Assembly (NCBI GenBank): GCA_021794095.1
Contig: JAJYRN010000010.1
Location: 1 to 64,000 of the forward strand
From: Acidobacteriota bacterium
GTDB taxonomy: Bacteria; Acidobacteriota; Holophagae; Holophagales; Holophagaceae
Reading direction: 5' to 3'
DNA: 64,000 nt
The notes beneath the pieces were generated by a model, which was not told the origin of the DNA, ran no database searches, and saw nothing but the letters and a program-made list of their open reading frames with translations. The translations under genes were made by a program, and so were the position numbers. Shown one piece after another: positions 1 through 10,783 of the stretch (the stretch's first letter is position 1; every line of letters begins with the position of its first letter).

Positions 1-283
1 CGATCTCGTTGATGATGCGGCCCAGGGTTTCCGGCCCGACGGGCACATTGATGGGCTTGCCGGTGTCGGTGACGATCTGGCCCCGCACCATGCCCTCCGT
101 GGGCTGCATGGACACGCAGCGGACCCGGTTCTCGCCGAGGTGCTGCTGCACCTCCAGCGTCACCGCGGCGCCACCGATCTCGGTGTGCAGGGCGTTCATG
201 ATCTCCGGCAGGTGGCTGTCGAATTCGACGTCCACGGCGGGGCCCACGATGGCGATCACGCGGCCTTGAAGGGTGTTGGACAT
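1..283 (-). CDS. atpD: F1 ATP synthase subunit beta, N-terminal part (cut by window edge)
   Basis: Reading the minus strand from the ATG at 283 gives about 94 residues beginning [20 protein letters not shown], the classic N-terminal beta-barrel of the F1 catalytic beta subunit. The Walker A and catalytic residues lie outside the window. Beta subunits alternate with alpha in the F1 head and make ATP from ADP and phosphate. A GAGG motif sits just upstream of the start. The gene follows atpG on the same strand after a 95-bp gap, the standard alpha-gamma-beta order. That gap holds a short CGCGAAAGACGC-like low-complexity tract. Confidence 0.95.
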   Translation of the reverse strand, partial: MSNTLQGRVIAIVGPAVDVEFDSHLPEIMNALHTEIGGAAVTLEVQQHLGENRVRCVSMQPTEGMVRGQIVTDTGKPINVPVGPETLGRIINEI

Positions 284-378
284 GGGGACCTCGAAAGAGT
301 AAGGAACCGCGAAAGACGCTAAATGACGCGAAAAGAATGGAACTGGAAGGAAGGGCGGGACTCGGAAGCTTCGCGATT

Positions 379-1260
379 TCAGGCGTTGGCGCCGCTGACG
401 ATCTCGATGATCTGGTTGGTGATCGAGGCTTGGCGGATCTTGTTCATGGTCAGCGTCAGCTTCGCGATCATGTCGCCAGCATTGTTGCTGGCCTTGTCCA
501 TGGCCGCCATGCGGGCACCGTGCTCGGACGCGCTGCTTTCCAGCAGCGTGCGCAGGAGTTCCGTCTCCACGAAGCGGGGCAGCAAGGTCTCCAGCACCTC
601 GTTGGCATCGGGCTCCAGCAGGTGCGCCACCTCAAGCACATCGCGATCCTCGGCACGCCGCTCCACTTCCATCGGGAAGAGCCGGAATACCGTGGGCGTC
701 TGGGCGACAGGGCTGTTGAAGTAGTTATAGATCACATAAAGAGCATCAATTTCGCCATTCCGGTACTGCCCAGCCGCCTCCTCGGAAATCTCCATCACCG
801 CGCGCTCGAAGCCGGTCATGTTGAGGTTGACGTAGGTTCGTCCGGCAGGGAGTTTGCGCTTCCGGGCCCAATCCGCGGCCCGCTTGCCCACAAGATCCAT
901 CTGGACGATCTGGGAGGTCGTTTCAGCGAGGAAGGCCTGGGCAGCCTTGAAGATGTTGGCGTTGAAGCCGCCGCAGAGGCCCTTGTCAGAAGCCACGAGC
1001 ACGACACGGATCCGCGTTTCTTCCCGAGGGGTCAAAAAAGCCTGGGCAGCTGGACCGGGCACGATCTCAGGGTTCCCCTTGATGCGACCCACAACCCGGC
1101 GGACGACCTCGAGCAGTTTCCCGGCATAGGGACGCAGGGCCACCAGGCGTTCCTGGGATTTCCGCAGCTTGACCGCGGAAATCATCTTCATGGCCTTGGT
1201 GACCTGCTGCGTGTTCTTGACTGACCGAATGCGGCGTCGGATGTCCTGGAGACTGGCCAT
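379..1260 (-). CDS. atpG: F1 ATP synthase subunit gamma
   Basis: This 293-residue protein opens [20 protein letters not shown] and ends in a helix around [11 protein letters not shown], the two conserved terminal helices that form the rotating central shaft of F1. Length matches the family (about 290). It starts 4 bp after the atpA stop, so the two are translationally close. Gamma couples proton-driven c-ring rotation to conformational change in the alpha-beta hexamer. Nothing is unusual apart from the operon context, which lacks genes for the a and c subunits. Confidence 0.97.
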   Translation of the reverse strand: MASLQDIRRRIRSVKNTQQVTKAMKMISAVKLRKSQERLVALRPYAGKLLEVVRRVVGRIKGNPEIVPGPAAQAFLTPREETRIRVVLVASDKGLCGGFNANIFKAAQAFLAETTSQIVQMDLVGKRAADWARKRKLPAGRTYVNLNMTGFERAVMEISEEAAGQYRNGEIDALYVIYNYFNSPVAQTPTVFRLFPMEVERRAEDRDVLEVAHLLEPDANEVLETLLPRFVETELLRTLLESSASEHGARMAAMDKASNNAGDMIAKLTLTMNKIRQASITNQIIEIVSGANA

Positions 1261-1264
1261 AGGA

Positions 1265-3409
<2,145 letters not shown>

Positions 3410-3413
<4 letters not shown>

Positions 3414-4129
3414 TGGATGCCTCCGATCTGCTGGATGGCCCGGTCGAGGGCCTGGCTCGCCTCAGGCCCGGTCAGCCGTGCCTCTAACCGCTTGGCAGCA
3501 CCCTCCACCGCCAGCTCGGCCACCAGGGCACGCAGTTCCTGCTCCGCCTGGCGCTTCTGAAGGCCCATTTCAGCCTGGGCCTGCATCAGGATCTGCTGGG
3601 CTTCAGCCCGGGCGGATTCCAGCACCCGCTGCTTTTCGACCTCGGCATCAGCCTCGGCCTTGGAAAGAATGCCCGCCAGTTCGCCTTCGAGGCCCGCCAT
3701 CTTGGCGGCCAATTCCTTCAGTTGAGCTTCACCCTCGGCACGGTCATGCTCGGACTTCGCGAGGGCCGTCTCCAGTTCTTCGCGTCGGGTCTTGAAGATC
3801 GCCGACAAGGTGCCCTTCAACAGGAAAACAAGCCCTGCCACGTAGATGGCGAAGTTGAGGAGCTGCACCAGGAAGGCGGGGCCGTTGCCGTAGGCCTTGC
3901 CGAAGAGCACCATGGGCGCGGGATGATGCTCACCTGCTTCGTGGGCCTTAGTCGCTTCTGGACCTTCGGCCGAAACGGGGTGCGCGGCGGGCGCCTGTCC
4001 CGCATGGGAGGGCGGAAGGACTTCTGAGGCTGGCGCCTGGACCGCGGGGGTCTGCGCCGCAAGGCCGAGTGGGCTCAGCGCGAGGGTCGCAGCCAAAGAG
4101 AGCCGGAGGAGTTTTTGCACCATATTCAC
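3410..4129 (-). CDS. atpF: F0 ATP synthase subunit b with N-terminal signal-like extension
   Basis: This is a 239-residue b-type subunit, longer than the usual 155-175. Residues 1-25 look like a signal peptide (hydrophobic LSLAATLALSPLGLAAQ), followed by about 50 Ala/Pro/His-rich residues. The true b membrane segment follows (around LLNFAIYVAGLVFLLKG), then a long charged coiled coil ending in an amphipathic helix. It forms the peripheral stalk holding F1 to F0. Start: GTG at 4129 overlaps the upstream stop; an ATG two codons later (4123) is possible. The extension would lie in the periplasm and is removed if signal peptidase acts. Confidence 0.9.
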
Positions 4130-4638
4130 GCCTGCTTCAGGAGGGTCAGGGTCATGGACTCGGCCAGGGCGTCTACCTGGGCCAGAAGCTCCTGTCGGGC
4201 AGCGGCCTGTTGGGCCTGGAGCGCGGCAAGCGCCTCCTGCCGCTGGACCGCAGACTGCGCACGGGCCTCCTCCAGCAGGTGGAGTTTCTCGCGACCCGCC
4301 GCCTCGGCCAGAGCCTTGCGCCGGGCGAAGGCCGCAGCGCGGAGTTCTTTCAGGCGGCCCTGGTAGTCCTGTTGGCGCGCCTCGAGTTCAGCCGCGGCGT
4401 GGGCCTTGGCCTCATCTCCCGCATGCAGGTCGCGGTCCCGGTCCTCCATGAGGCGGGTGAGCGGCTGGAAGAAGACCAGGCGCAGGTAGATGTACAGCAC
4501 CACCAGGAGCACGATCATAAAAACAATGGCCACCGGATCCGGACGCATGGGATCCGGCATCTGGGACAGGATCTGCTGGATCGGTCCAGGGGCCCCAGTG
4601 GAGTGGAGCGTCATCGTTGCCAGTTCCAGCAGTGCCAC
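4126..4638 (-). CDS. F0 ATP synthase second b-type subunit (b')
   Basis: About 170 residues with one N-terminal membrane helix (VAIVFMIVLLVVLYIYLRLV) followed by an Ala/Glu/Arg/Gln-rich coiled coil. This is the architecture of b/b' stalk subunits. I chose the GTG at 4638 because TGGAGGA lies 7 bases upstream; an internal ATG at 4614 has no good ribosome-binding site. Its stop overlaps the next b gene. Paired b and b' genes imply a heterodimeric peripheral stalk, as in photosynthetic and several other bacteria. It is the first gene of this ATP synthase cluster. Confidence 0.87.
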   Translation of the reverse strand: MALLELATMTLHSTGAPGPIQQILSQMPDPMRPDPVAIVFMIVLLVVLYIYLRLVFFQPLTRLMEDRDRDLHAGDEAKAHAAAELEARQQDYQGRLKELRAAAFARRKALAEAAGREKLHLLEEARAQSAVQRQEALAALQAQQAAARQELLAQVDALAESMTLTLLKQA

Positions 4639-4744
4639 AGGCCATCCTCCAGAAACATGCCTGGACCTCGGCCGAAGGGGCCAGCCAGGGCCACACCCAC
4701 ACCAGCTAGGGGTCCGCGGGAACCCCGGGCACGGAAGTCTGGAT

Positions 4745-4773
4745 ACCTTACCAGAACTGTCAAAAACCCTCAA
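4745..4773 (-). promoter_or_regulatory. Putative sigma-70 promoter of the ATP synthase cluster
   Basis: On the minus strand TTGAGG is followed after 17 bases by TAAGGT, with an extended TGG just before the -10. It would leave a leader of about 100 bases before the b' GTG. This is the best sigma-70-like pair in the gap between the tRNA genes and the operon. No other support is available. Confidence 0.35.
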
Positions 4774-4833
4774 TCCCAGACTTGGCCCTTGACCCGGCGG
4801 AACGCCCGTGGGAAGCTCGTTCTTCGGCGATTC

Positions 4834-4909
4834 GGGCGATTAGCTCAGTCGGTAGAGCAGCTGCCTTACACGCAGCATGTCGGCGGTTCGAGCCCGTCAT
4901 CGCCCACCA
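4834..4909 (+). tRNA. tRNA-Val (anticodon TAC)
   Basis: The 76-base cloverleaf has an acceptor stem of GGGCGAT paired with ATCGCCC, D-stem GCTC/GAGC, anticodon stem GCTGC/GCAGC around the loop CTTACAC (anticodon TAC), and a TTCGAGC T-loop. CCA is encoded. It lies 21 bases before tRNA-Asp, probably in one transcript; a TTGACC at 4789 could be its -35 box. Confidence 0.97.
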
Positions 4910-4930
4910 GCTTCCACTGGTGAAAAGCAA

Positions 4931-5007
4931 GGGGTTGTAGCTCAGTCGGTTAGAGTGCCGGCCTGTCACGCCGGAGGTCGCGGGTTCGAGCCCCGTCAGC
5001 CCCGCCA
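4931..5007 (+). tRNA. tRNA-Asp (anticodon GTC)
   Basis: The 77-base cloverleaf has an acceptor stem of GGGGTTG paired with CAGCCCC and anticodon stem CCGGC/GCCGG around CTGTCAC (anticodon GTC). The T-arm is GCGGG TTCGAGC CCCGT, and GCCA is encoded at the end. The 3' end runs directly into the left arm of the following terminator hairpin. Confidence 0.97.
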
Positions 5008-5044
5008 ACAAAAAGGGTCCCACGAGGGGCCCTTTTTGTTGGCG
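5004..5044 (+). terminator. Rho-independent terminator of the tRNA-Val/tRNA-Asp transcript
   Basis: A perfect 14-bp inverted repeat (GCCAACAAAAAGGG and its complement) flanks a short loop, so the right arm carries a CCCTTTTTGTT tail. The left arm starts inside the encoded discriminator and CCA of tRNA-Asp. The symmetry allows termination from both sides. Confidence 0.85.
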
Positions 5045-5093
5045 GGAAAGAAGTTGGGCTCGAACCCGCGAGTGGGCTGGCCACCCCGTCGCA

Positions 5094-5178
5094 GAGGCCC
5101 TCCGGCGGAGGGCCGGAGCAGGGGTGGCCAGACCGGGGGACGCAAGCCCGCAGGGCGCAGCGGACCCGTTCGAGCCCC
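5094..5178 (+). repeat. 85-bp direct repeat, copy 1 (hairpin plus T-arm-like end)
   Basis: Identical base for base to 5243-5327, 149 bp downstream. It begins with a hairpin (GGCCCTCC gcc GGAGGGCC type) and ends CCGTTCGAGCCCC, which resembles a tRNA T-arm. Just upstream, 5056-5071 is the reverse complement of 16 bases of the tRNA-Asp T-arm (4978-4993). No protein is evident here. Confidence 0.9.
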
Positions 5179-5242
5179 TGCCCGAATTGCGGCCATGATC
5201 GGCGAAGAATGATCTCGCTGACGGGGATCGCTCCCCGCCCCG

Positions 5243-5327
5243 GAGGCCCTCCGGCGGAGGGCCGGAGCAGGGGTGGCCAGACCGGGGGACGCAAGCCCGC
5301 AGGGCGCAGCGGACCCGTTCGAGCCCC
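5243..5327 (+). repeat. 85-bp direct repeat, copy 2
   Basis: Exact copy of 5094-5178, with unrelated sequence after its T-arm-like end. The remaining stretch 5328-5471 up to der shows no gene or clear structure. The whole gene-free interval 5045-5471 is therefore explained mainly by this repeat pair and the inverted T-arm fragment. Confidence 0.9.
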
Positions 5328-5471
5328 GGAACGTGGGCCATCACCGGAAACCCCTCCGCGCACCACCTTGTCGGAGCAGGTGCCCAGCGTGGCCCATGTC
5401 AGGAGGCAGTCGCGGAAGCCTTCCCTGTCTTTTCCTGAGCAAACCGATAGACTGGAGGGCTTGGAACAACC

Positions 5472-6968
5472 ATGAAACTCCCCCTCGTCGCCCTCTGCGG
5501 ACGCCCGAACGTGGGCAAGTCCACCCTCTTCAACCGGCTCACCCGCAGCCGGGCGGCCCTGGTCCACGATCTGCCGGGCATGACCCGCGACCGCAGCTAT
5601 GGCCGGGTGACCTGCCTGGACGAGGAGGGGCAGGCCCTGGAGGTCTTCGAGCTGGTGGACACCGGCGGCCTGGACTTCGAGGGCGACGATGTCATCACCC
5701 AGGGCATCACCCGCATGGCCGAAGCCGCGCTCCAGGAGGCCCACATCGCGGTCCTGCTGGTGGACGGCCACGACGGCCTGACGGCGGGAGACGAGGAGAT
5801 CGCCGCCCGCCTGCGGCGCATGGGGAAGCCCACGCTCCTTGTCATCAACAAGCTGGACGGCATGAAGGGCGGCGCCCCGGACGGGGGCTTCTACGGCCTG
5901 GGCTTCGATGCCGTACTCGCCATCTCTGCTGCTCACGGCGCCGGCGTCCCCGAGCTGCTGGAGGCCCTCCGGGCCCGGCTGCCCTTTCACCGCACGCCGG
6001 AGGAGGCCGCGGCCCACGATCCTTCCGAAGAGCTACGCTTCGCCCTCATCGGCCGCCCCAACGTGGGCAAGTCCTCCCTCACCAACCGCCTGCTGGGCTA
6101 CGAGCGCAGCCTCGTGAGCGAGGTGGCGGGCACCACGCGGGACACGGTGGACACCGTCTTCCACGTGAAGGACACGGTCTTCCGTCTCATTGACACGGCG
6201 GGTATCCGCAAGAAGGGCAAGACCTTCGAGGGCGCGGAGAAGCTCTCCATCCTCAAGGCCAAGCAGGCCATGGCGCGGGCGGATGTGAGCCTCCTCCTCC
6301 TGGACGCGGTGGAAGGCGCCACCCATCAGGATGCTGTCATCGCCGGCTACGCCCAGGAGGCCGGCGCCGCCGTGATCCTCGTCGTGAACAAGTGGGACCT
6401 GGTGGAGAAGGACACCCACACCATCTATGGTGCGGAGGAGGATCTCCGCCGAAACCTCGGGTTCCTCCACCACGCGCCCATGATCTTTCTCTCCGCGCTG
6501 ACCGGACAGCGGGTGTCTAAACTGTTCGGGATGATCGAACAGCTGGCCGCAGCCCACGCTCAGCGCGTTTCCACCGGCGAGCTGAACCGTTTCCTCCGGG
6601 AATCCGTGGCGGCCATGAGCCCCCATGCCGTGGATGGCAAGCTGCCCAAGCTGTACTTCATGACGCAAGTGGGCGTGCGGCCCCCCAGCTTCGTCATCAA
6701 GGCCAACACGGACCGGGGCCTGCACTTCAGCTACGTGCGCTACCTGGAGAACCGCCTGCGCGAACAGTTCGGTTTCCAGGGCGTCCCCCTGCGCCTGAGC
6801 ATCCAGAAGAAGCAGAAGGACGAGGAAGGCCCTTCGGAAACCGCCAAAGTCCGGAAGATCCTCGACGTGGGCGAGGGCCTCAAACCCGGGCGGAAGACCA
6901 CGTCCAAAGTCTCCCGGAGTCCGCGCCGGTCGGGCGCACCCCGGAAGCGGAAACCGACGAACGCCTAG
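5472..6968 (+). CDS. der: Ribosome-assembly GTPase Der (EngA)
   Basis: The 498-residue protein has the two tandem GTPase domains unique to Der: P-loops GRPNVGKS at residues 10-17 and again at 194-201, each followed by DxxG and NKxD motifs (NKLD, NKWD). A KH-like C-terminal domain and a basic tail rich in Lys/Arg (KPGRKTTSKVSRSPRRSG) follow. Der acts in late 50S subunit maturation. It is monocistronic here: tRNA repeats lie upstream and a gap of about 280 bp lies downstream. The length is slightly above the typical 440-490 because of the tail. Confidence 0.97.
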   Translation: MKLPLVALCGRPNVGKSTLFNRLTRSRAALVHDLPGMTRDRSYGRVTCLDEEGQALEVFELVDTGGLDFEGDDVITQGITRMAEAALQEAHIAVLLVDGHDGLTAGDEEIAARLRRMGKPTLLVINKLDGMKGGAPDGGFYGLGFDAVLAISAAHGAGVPELLEALRARLPFHRTPEEAAAHDPSEELRFALIGRPNVGKSSLTNRLLGYERSLVSEVAGTTRDTVDTVFHVKDTVFRLIDTAGIRKKGKTFEGAEKLSILKAKQAMARADVSLLLLDAVEGATHQDAVIAGYAQEAGAAVILVVNKWDLVEKDTHTIYGAEEDLRRNLGFLHHAPMIFLSALTGQRVSKLFGMIEQLAAAHAQRVSTGELNRFLRESVAAMSPHAVDGKLPKLYFMTQVGVRPPSFVIKANTDRGLHFSYVRYLENRLREQFGFQGVPLRLSIQKKQKDEEGPSETAKVRKILDVGEGLKPGRKTTSKVSRSPRRSGAPRKRKPTNA

Positions 6969-7113
6969 TCCAGGCAGACTGACGCAGGGAAGCCATCGCG
7001 TTCTGCCCCCAGGTCAAGGGCTACAGCGGCTTCAGTCCATCACGCCCGATTTAAGCCAAGGGACCTCCAATCGGACGGCCCTTATCACGCAGCCCGAACG
7101 GATCCTCAAAAAA

Positions 7114-7179
7114 TTAACATTTCTTAACTTGTCGGCAGAAAGCGCTGGGATTGAAGCTGAGTCTCCCAAGCAGCTCTTT
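7114..7179 (+). promoter_or_regulatory. Conserved upstream element A of the S53 protease gene
   Basis: This 66-bp stretch aligns without gaps to 10613-10678, upstream of the neighbouring M4 protease gene. Shared parts are a direct repeat TTAAC at 7114 and 7124 (10-bp period), a block GAAGCTGAGTCT, and GCTCTTT at the end. The TTAAC pair on one DNA face looks like a tandem activator site; the second block may be the promoter -10 or a leader structure. The rest of the der-to-protease gap (6969-7253) shows nothing else clear. Confidence 0.6.
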
Positions 7180-7253
7180 ACGTTCCACCGCTCTGGCCCG
7201 TTGCTCTGAACCCAGGTTCGGCATGGGCCTTCCTCTACCTTCAAGGAGTGCCG

Positions 7254-10200
7254 ATGGCCTTCCCCACCCGCAGGTTCCTTACCCCCCTGGCGGCCCTGCT
7301 GATCGCAGCGCCTGCCTTCGCCATGCCCGCCCAGCCCCTGCGGCAGGCCGGCGTGGTCAACTTCTCCAGGTTTTCGGCCGCCTACGGCATCCGCCGGGTG
7401 CCCCAGGAGATCAACGACCAGGACCGCGTCACCCTCTACGGAAACGTGCATGCGGCGCTGCGGGATGCCCAGGAGATCGGCCTGACGGACGCCCACCTCC
7501 CCATGCAGAAGATGATCCTGACCCTCAAGATGGCGCCGGATGCCCAGTACCGCCTGGATCAGCTCCTGGCGGCCCAGCAGGATCCGGCCTCCCCCTACTT
7601 CCATAAGTGGATCACGCCGGACCAGTTTGGCCACATGTTCGGCCCCTCCCAGGCGGATCTGAATGCCGTCACCCTCTGGCTGCTCGGCAAGGGCTTCAAG
7701 GTGGACGCAGTGGCCAAGGGCCGCATGTCCATCACCTTCAGCGGCTCAGTCGCGAATGTGGAGCAGACCTTCCACACCCCCATCCGCAACTACATGGTGG
7801 ATGGCGTCCTGCGCCACGCCAACAGCCAGGATCCGAGCATCCCCGCCGCCCTGGGCAACATCGTCGCGGGTATCGTGTCCCTGCACAACATCCCCCGCCA
7901 GGCCTACAACACGGGCTTCCACAAGATCCCCGAAGCCGATATGGCGGCCCTGTCCCGCAAGCTGCCGGGAATGGCCAAAATCCTCCCCGGATTGGCAGCC
8001 AACTGGTCCGGCTCCGCCAATGGCACCTCGGGTGTCTACACCAGCCCAGTGGACTGGGCGACGATCTATGACGCCGCGCCCAGCTACACCAGCAACGGGG
8101 ACGGTTCGGGCGTCACCATCGGCATCGTGGGCCGCACCAACCCCGGAACGGCCAATTGGGCGGCCTTCCGCAGCGCCGTGGGCCTTCCGGCCAACACCCC
8201 CACCATCATCGTGAATGGCACGAACCCGGGCGACCTGGGCGCCGGCGAGGACGGTGAGGCCGATCTGGATGCCGAATGGTCCGGCGGCTGCGCCCCCGGC
8301 GCCACGGTCAAGTTCGTGGCCTCCAAGTCCACCAGCTCCACCGACGGCGTGGACCTCTCCGCCCAGTACATCGTGAACAACAACCTGGCGGACGTAATGA
8401 GCACCAGTTTCGGCCAGTGCGAATCCTCCATGGGAAGCACCGAGAACACCTTCTACAACAACCTGTGGTCCCAGGCCGCTTCCCAGGGCATCACCGCCTG
8501 CGTCTCCACGGGCGACAGCGGAGCCGCCGGGTGCAACGGCGGCAGTGACACCAGCGGTTCCAGCGGCTATGGCGTGAACGGTCTGGCCTCCACGCCCTAC
8601 AACGTGGCCGTGGGCGCCACCCAGTTCAGCACCTCCAGCAGCTACTGGAGCACCTCCGGTGCCGCCATCAGCTACATCCCCGAAACGCCCTGGAACGAGA
8701 GCGGTTCCGTGAGCGGCGGATCGGGCCTGTGGTCCACCAGCAGCGGCGCGTCCACCACCTACGCCAAGCCTTCCTGGCAGGTCGCTCCCGGCGTGCCCAG
8801 CACCAGCCACCGCTACCTGCCTGATGTCAGCCTCGACGGCTCGGACATGTTCTTCGGCAACTACGGCATGCTGGTCTATTCTCAGGGCGCCATGGCCACC
8901 ACCGGCGGGACGTCGGCGGCTTCCCCCTCCTTCGCGGGTGTGATGGCCCTCGTGGTCCAGAAGTACGGCCGGCAGGGCAACGCCAACACGAAGCTGTACA
9001 GCCTCGGCAACGCCCAGTACGCCAATGGTGGCCCGGCTGTGTTCCATGACATTAAGTCCGGCAACAACAATGTCCCTGGCCTCACCGGCTTCACCGCGGC
9101 CACGGGCTGGGACGAAGTCACCGGCCTCGGCACCCCGGATGTGACGGCCCTGGTGAGCAACTGGAACGGAAGTTCCTCCACCCCGAACACCGTGACGGCT
9201 TCGATCACGACGCCCGCCGGCAATGTGACGATCGCCAGCGGAACGGCCCAATCCTTCGCGGGCACGGGCACGGATTCCAGCTCCACCGCCACCCTCACCT
9301 ACGCCTGGACCTTCGGGGATGGCGCCACCGCCACCGGCGCCACCGCCAGCCACACCTACACCAACACCGGCACTACCGCCGCCACCTACACCGCCACCCT
9401 CAAGGTGACGGACAACACCGGCGTCTCCAACACGGCCACCCGTACCATCACCGTGAATCCCGCGGCCAAGAACACCGTGACCGCCAAGATCACCACGCCC
9501 TCTGGCAACGTGACCCTCGCCAGCGGCGCCTCCCAGGCCTTCGCGGGCTCCGCCACGGACAGCGCCACGAGCGCCACGCTCACCTACGCCTGGAACTTCG
9601 GCGATGGCAGCACCGCCACTGGGGCCACGGCCAGCCACACCTTTACCAACACCGGCACCACCGCCCTCACCCGGACCGTGACCTTCACCGCCAAGGACAA
9701 CACCGGCGTCACCAGCTCCGCCACCCGCACCGTGACCGTGAACCCGGCGACCACCACCAAGAACACGGTGACCGCCTCGATCACCACGCCCTCCGGGAAC
9801 GTGACCCTGGCCAGCGGCGCTTCCCAGGCCTTCGCGGGCTCCGCCAAGGACAGCTCCACGAGCGCCACGCTCACCTACGCCTGGAACTTCGGCGATGGCA
9901 GCACCGCCACCGGCGCCACGGCGAGCCACACCTTCACCAACACCGGCACCACCGCCGTCACCCGGACCGTGACCTTCACCGCCACGGACAACACGGGCGT
10001 CGCGAGCTCCGCCACCCGTACGGTCACCGTCAACCCTGCGACCACGACCTCCAGCGAACTGATCAAGAATGGCGGCTTCGAATCCGGCGCCACCGCCTGG
10101 ACCCAGACCTCGGGCGTCATCGGCCAGTACGGCAGCCAGGGAGAACCCACCCACAGCGGCACCTGGGATGCCTGGCTGGACGGCTACGGCAGCAGGCACA

Positions 10201-10523
10201 CCGACTATGTCTACCAGCAGATTGCGATTCCCAGCACCGCGTCCAGCGCCACGCTGAGCTTCTACCTGCACATTGACACCGCGGAGACCACCACCTCCAC
10301 GGCCTACGACAAGTTCACCATCCTGGTCCAGAACGCCAGCGGGACCACCCTGGCCACCTTGGGAACCTTCAGCAACCTGAACGCCGCCTCGGGCTACGCC
10401 CTGCACACCTATGACCTGAGCGCCTACAAGGGCCAGACCATCCGCCTGAAGTTCAACGGCGTGGAGGACAGCAGCCTCCAGACCTCCTTCGTCCTCGACG
10501 ATGTGAGCGTCAAGATCCAGTAA
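7254..10523 (+). CDS. Secreted S53 family (sedolisin/kumamolisin) serine-carboxyl protease with PKD domains
   Basis: This 1089-residue preproprotein starts at the ATG at 7254 (AAGGAG five bases upstream). It has a signal peptide ([13 protein letters not shown]), a pro-kumamolisin activation domain (about 45-200) and an S53 catalytic domain (about 240-640). The catalytic set is visible: Glu335 and Asp339 (GEADLDAEW), oxyanion Asp421 (STGDSGA) and Ser554 (GGTSAASP). A calcium-site region ([13 protein letters not shown]) ends the domain. Three PKD domains follow, then a C-terminal domain of about 150 residues nearly identical to that of the next gene. S53 enzymes are usually acid-active endopeptidases. 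Likely exported and possibly surface-retained through the C-terminal domains. Confidence 0.93.
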   Translation: MAFPTRRFLTPLAALLIAAPAFAMPAQPLRQAGVVNFSRFSAAYGIRRVPQEINDQDRVTLYGNVHAALRDAQEIGLTDAHLPMQKMILTLKMAPDAQYRLDQLLAAQQDPASPYFHKWITPDQFGHMFGPSQADLNAVTLWLLGKGFKVDAVAKGRMSITFSGSVANVEQTFHTPIRNYMVDGVLRHANSQDPSIPAALGNIVAGIVSLHNIPRQAYNTGFHKIPEADMAALSRKLPGMAKILPGLAANWSGSANGTSGVYTSPVDWATIYDAAPSYTSNGDGSGVTIGIVGRTNPGTANWAAFRSAVGLPANTPTIIVNGTNPGDLGAGEDGEADLDAEWSGGCAPGATVKFVASKSTSSTDGVDLSAQYIVNNNLADVMSTSFGQCESSMGSTENTFYNNLWSQAASQGITACVSTGDSGAAGCNGGSDTSGSSGYGVNGLASTPYNVAVGATQFSTSSSYWSTSGAAISYIPETPWNESGSVSGGSGLWSTSSGASTTYAKPSWQVAPGVPSTSHRYLPDVSLDGSDMFFGNYGMLVYSQGAMATTGGTSAASPSFAGVMALVVQKYGRQGNANTKLYSLGNAQYANGGPAVFHDIKSGNNNVPGLTGFTAATGWDEVTGLGTPDVTALVSNWNGSSSTPNTVTASITTPAGNVTIASGTAQSFAGTGTDSSSTATLTYAWTFGDGATATGATASHTYTNTGTTAATYTATLKVTDNTGVSNTATRTITVNPAAKNTVTAKITTPSGNVTLASGASQAFAGSATDSATSATLTYAWNFGDGSTATGATASHTFTNTGTTALTRTVTFTAKDNTGVTSSATRTVTVNPATTTKNTVTASITTPSGNVTLASGASQAFAGSAKDSSTSATLTYAWNFGDGSTATGATASHTFTNTGTTAVTRTVTFTATDNTGVASSATRTVTVNPATTTSSELIKNGGFESGATAWTQTSGVIGQYGSQGEPTHSGTWDAWLDGYGSRHTDYVYQQIAIPSTASSATLSFYLHIDTAETTTSTAYDKFTILVQNASGTTLATLGTFSNLNAASGYALHTYDLSAYKGQTIRLKFNGVEDSSLQTSFVLDDVSVKIQ
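9472..10041 (+). repeat. Tandem PKD-encoding repeats (291-bp period)
   Basis: PKD domains 2 and 3 of the S53 protease are encoded by near-identical DNA with a 291-bp period (starts about 9471 and 9762). The first PKD unit (about 9187-9465) is more diverged. The close similarity points to recent internal duplication or gene conversion. Confidence 0.85.
10066..10523 (+). repeat. Shared C-terminal domain repeat, copy 1
   Basis: DNA encoding the last 150 or so residues of the S53 protease (from [20 protein letters not shown] to the stop) is almost identical to 13525-13978 in the M4 protease. Differences are scattered substitutions and one small insertion. Confidence 0.9.
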
Positions 10524-10542
10524 GCATTGACCGTTGCACCCA

Positions 10543-10569
10543 GGGGCCGTCCGCAAGGGCGGCCCCTTT
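10543..10569 (+). terminator. Terminator after the S53 protease gene
   Basis: GGGGCCGTCC, loop GCAA, GGGCGGCCCC, then TTT. This GC-rich hairpin with a short T run lies 20 bases after the stop codon. Confidence 0.7.
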
Positions 10570-10612
10570 GCATATAGTGCGACAAGCACTGAGAATCAAT
10601 CACAGCAAAAAC

Positions 10613-10678
10613 TTAACATGTCTTAACTTGCCCTTGGACAACTCCGGGATGGAAGCTGAGTCTTCCAACCCGCTCTTT
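10613..10678 (+). promoter_or_regulatory. Conserved upstream element B of the M4 protease gene
   Basis: Second copy of the element at 7114-7179: TTAAC at 10613 and 10623, then GAAGCTGAGTCT and GCTCTTT at identical spacing. In this copy TGGAAG and CTTCCA flank CTGAGT and could form a small hairpin. It lies about 105 bases before the start codon, so the transcript may carry a leader. The other part of 10570-10783 shows nothing else recognisable. Confidence 0.6.
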
Positions 10679-10783
10679 CAACCTTCGATTCCGGCCAGCC
10701 CCTCCAGGGCCACCGGAAGGCTGTTCCACCCCCATTCCCCGGGGATCACAGCCACTCCCCCCTCCCATTCCAAGGAGTTGTCC

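Noticed and set aside
4760..5344. Antisense frame across the tRNA genes and repeats
   Set aside because: Covers two tRNAs and repeat DNA; the translated text has no family features.
7114..7253. Protease leaders as c-di-GMP (GEMM) or other known riboswitch
   Set aside because: Core GEMM segments are absent; only the shared unexplained element is supported.
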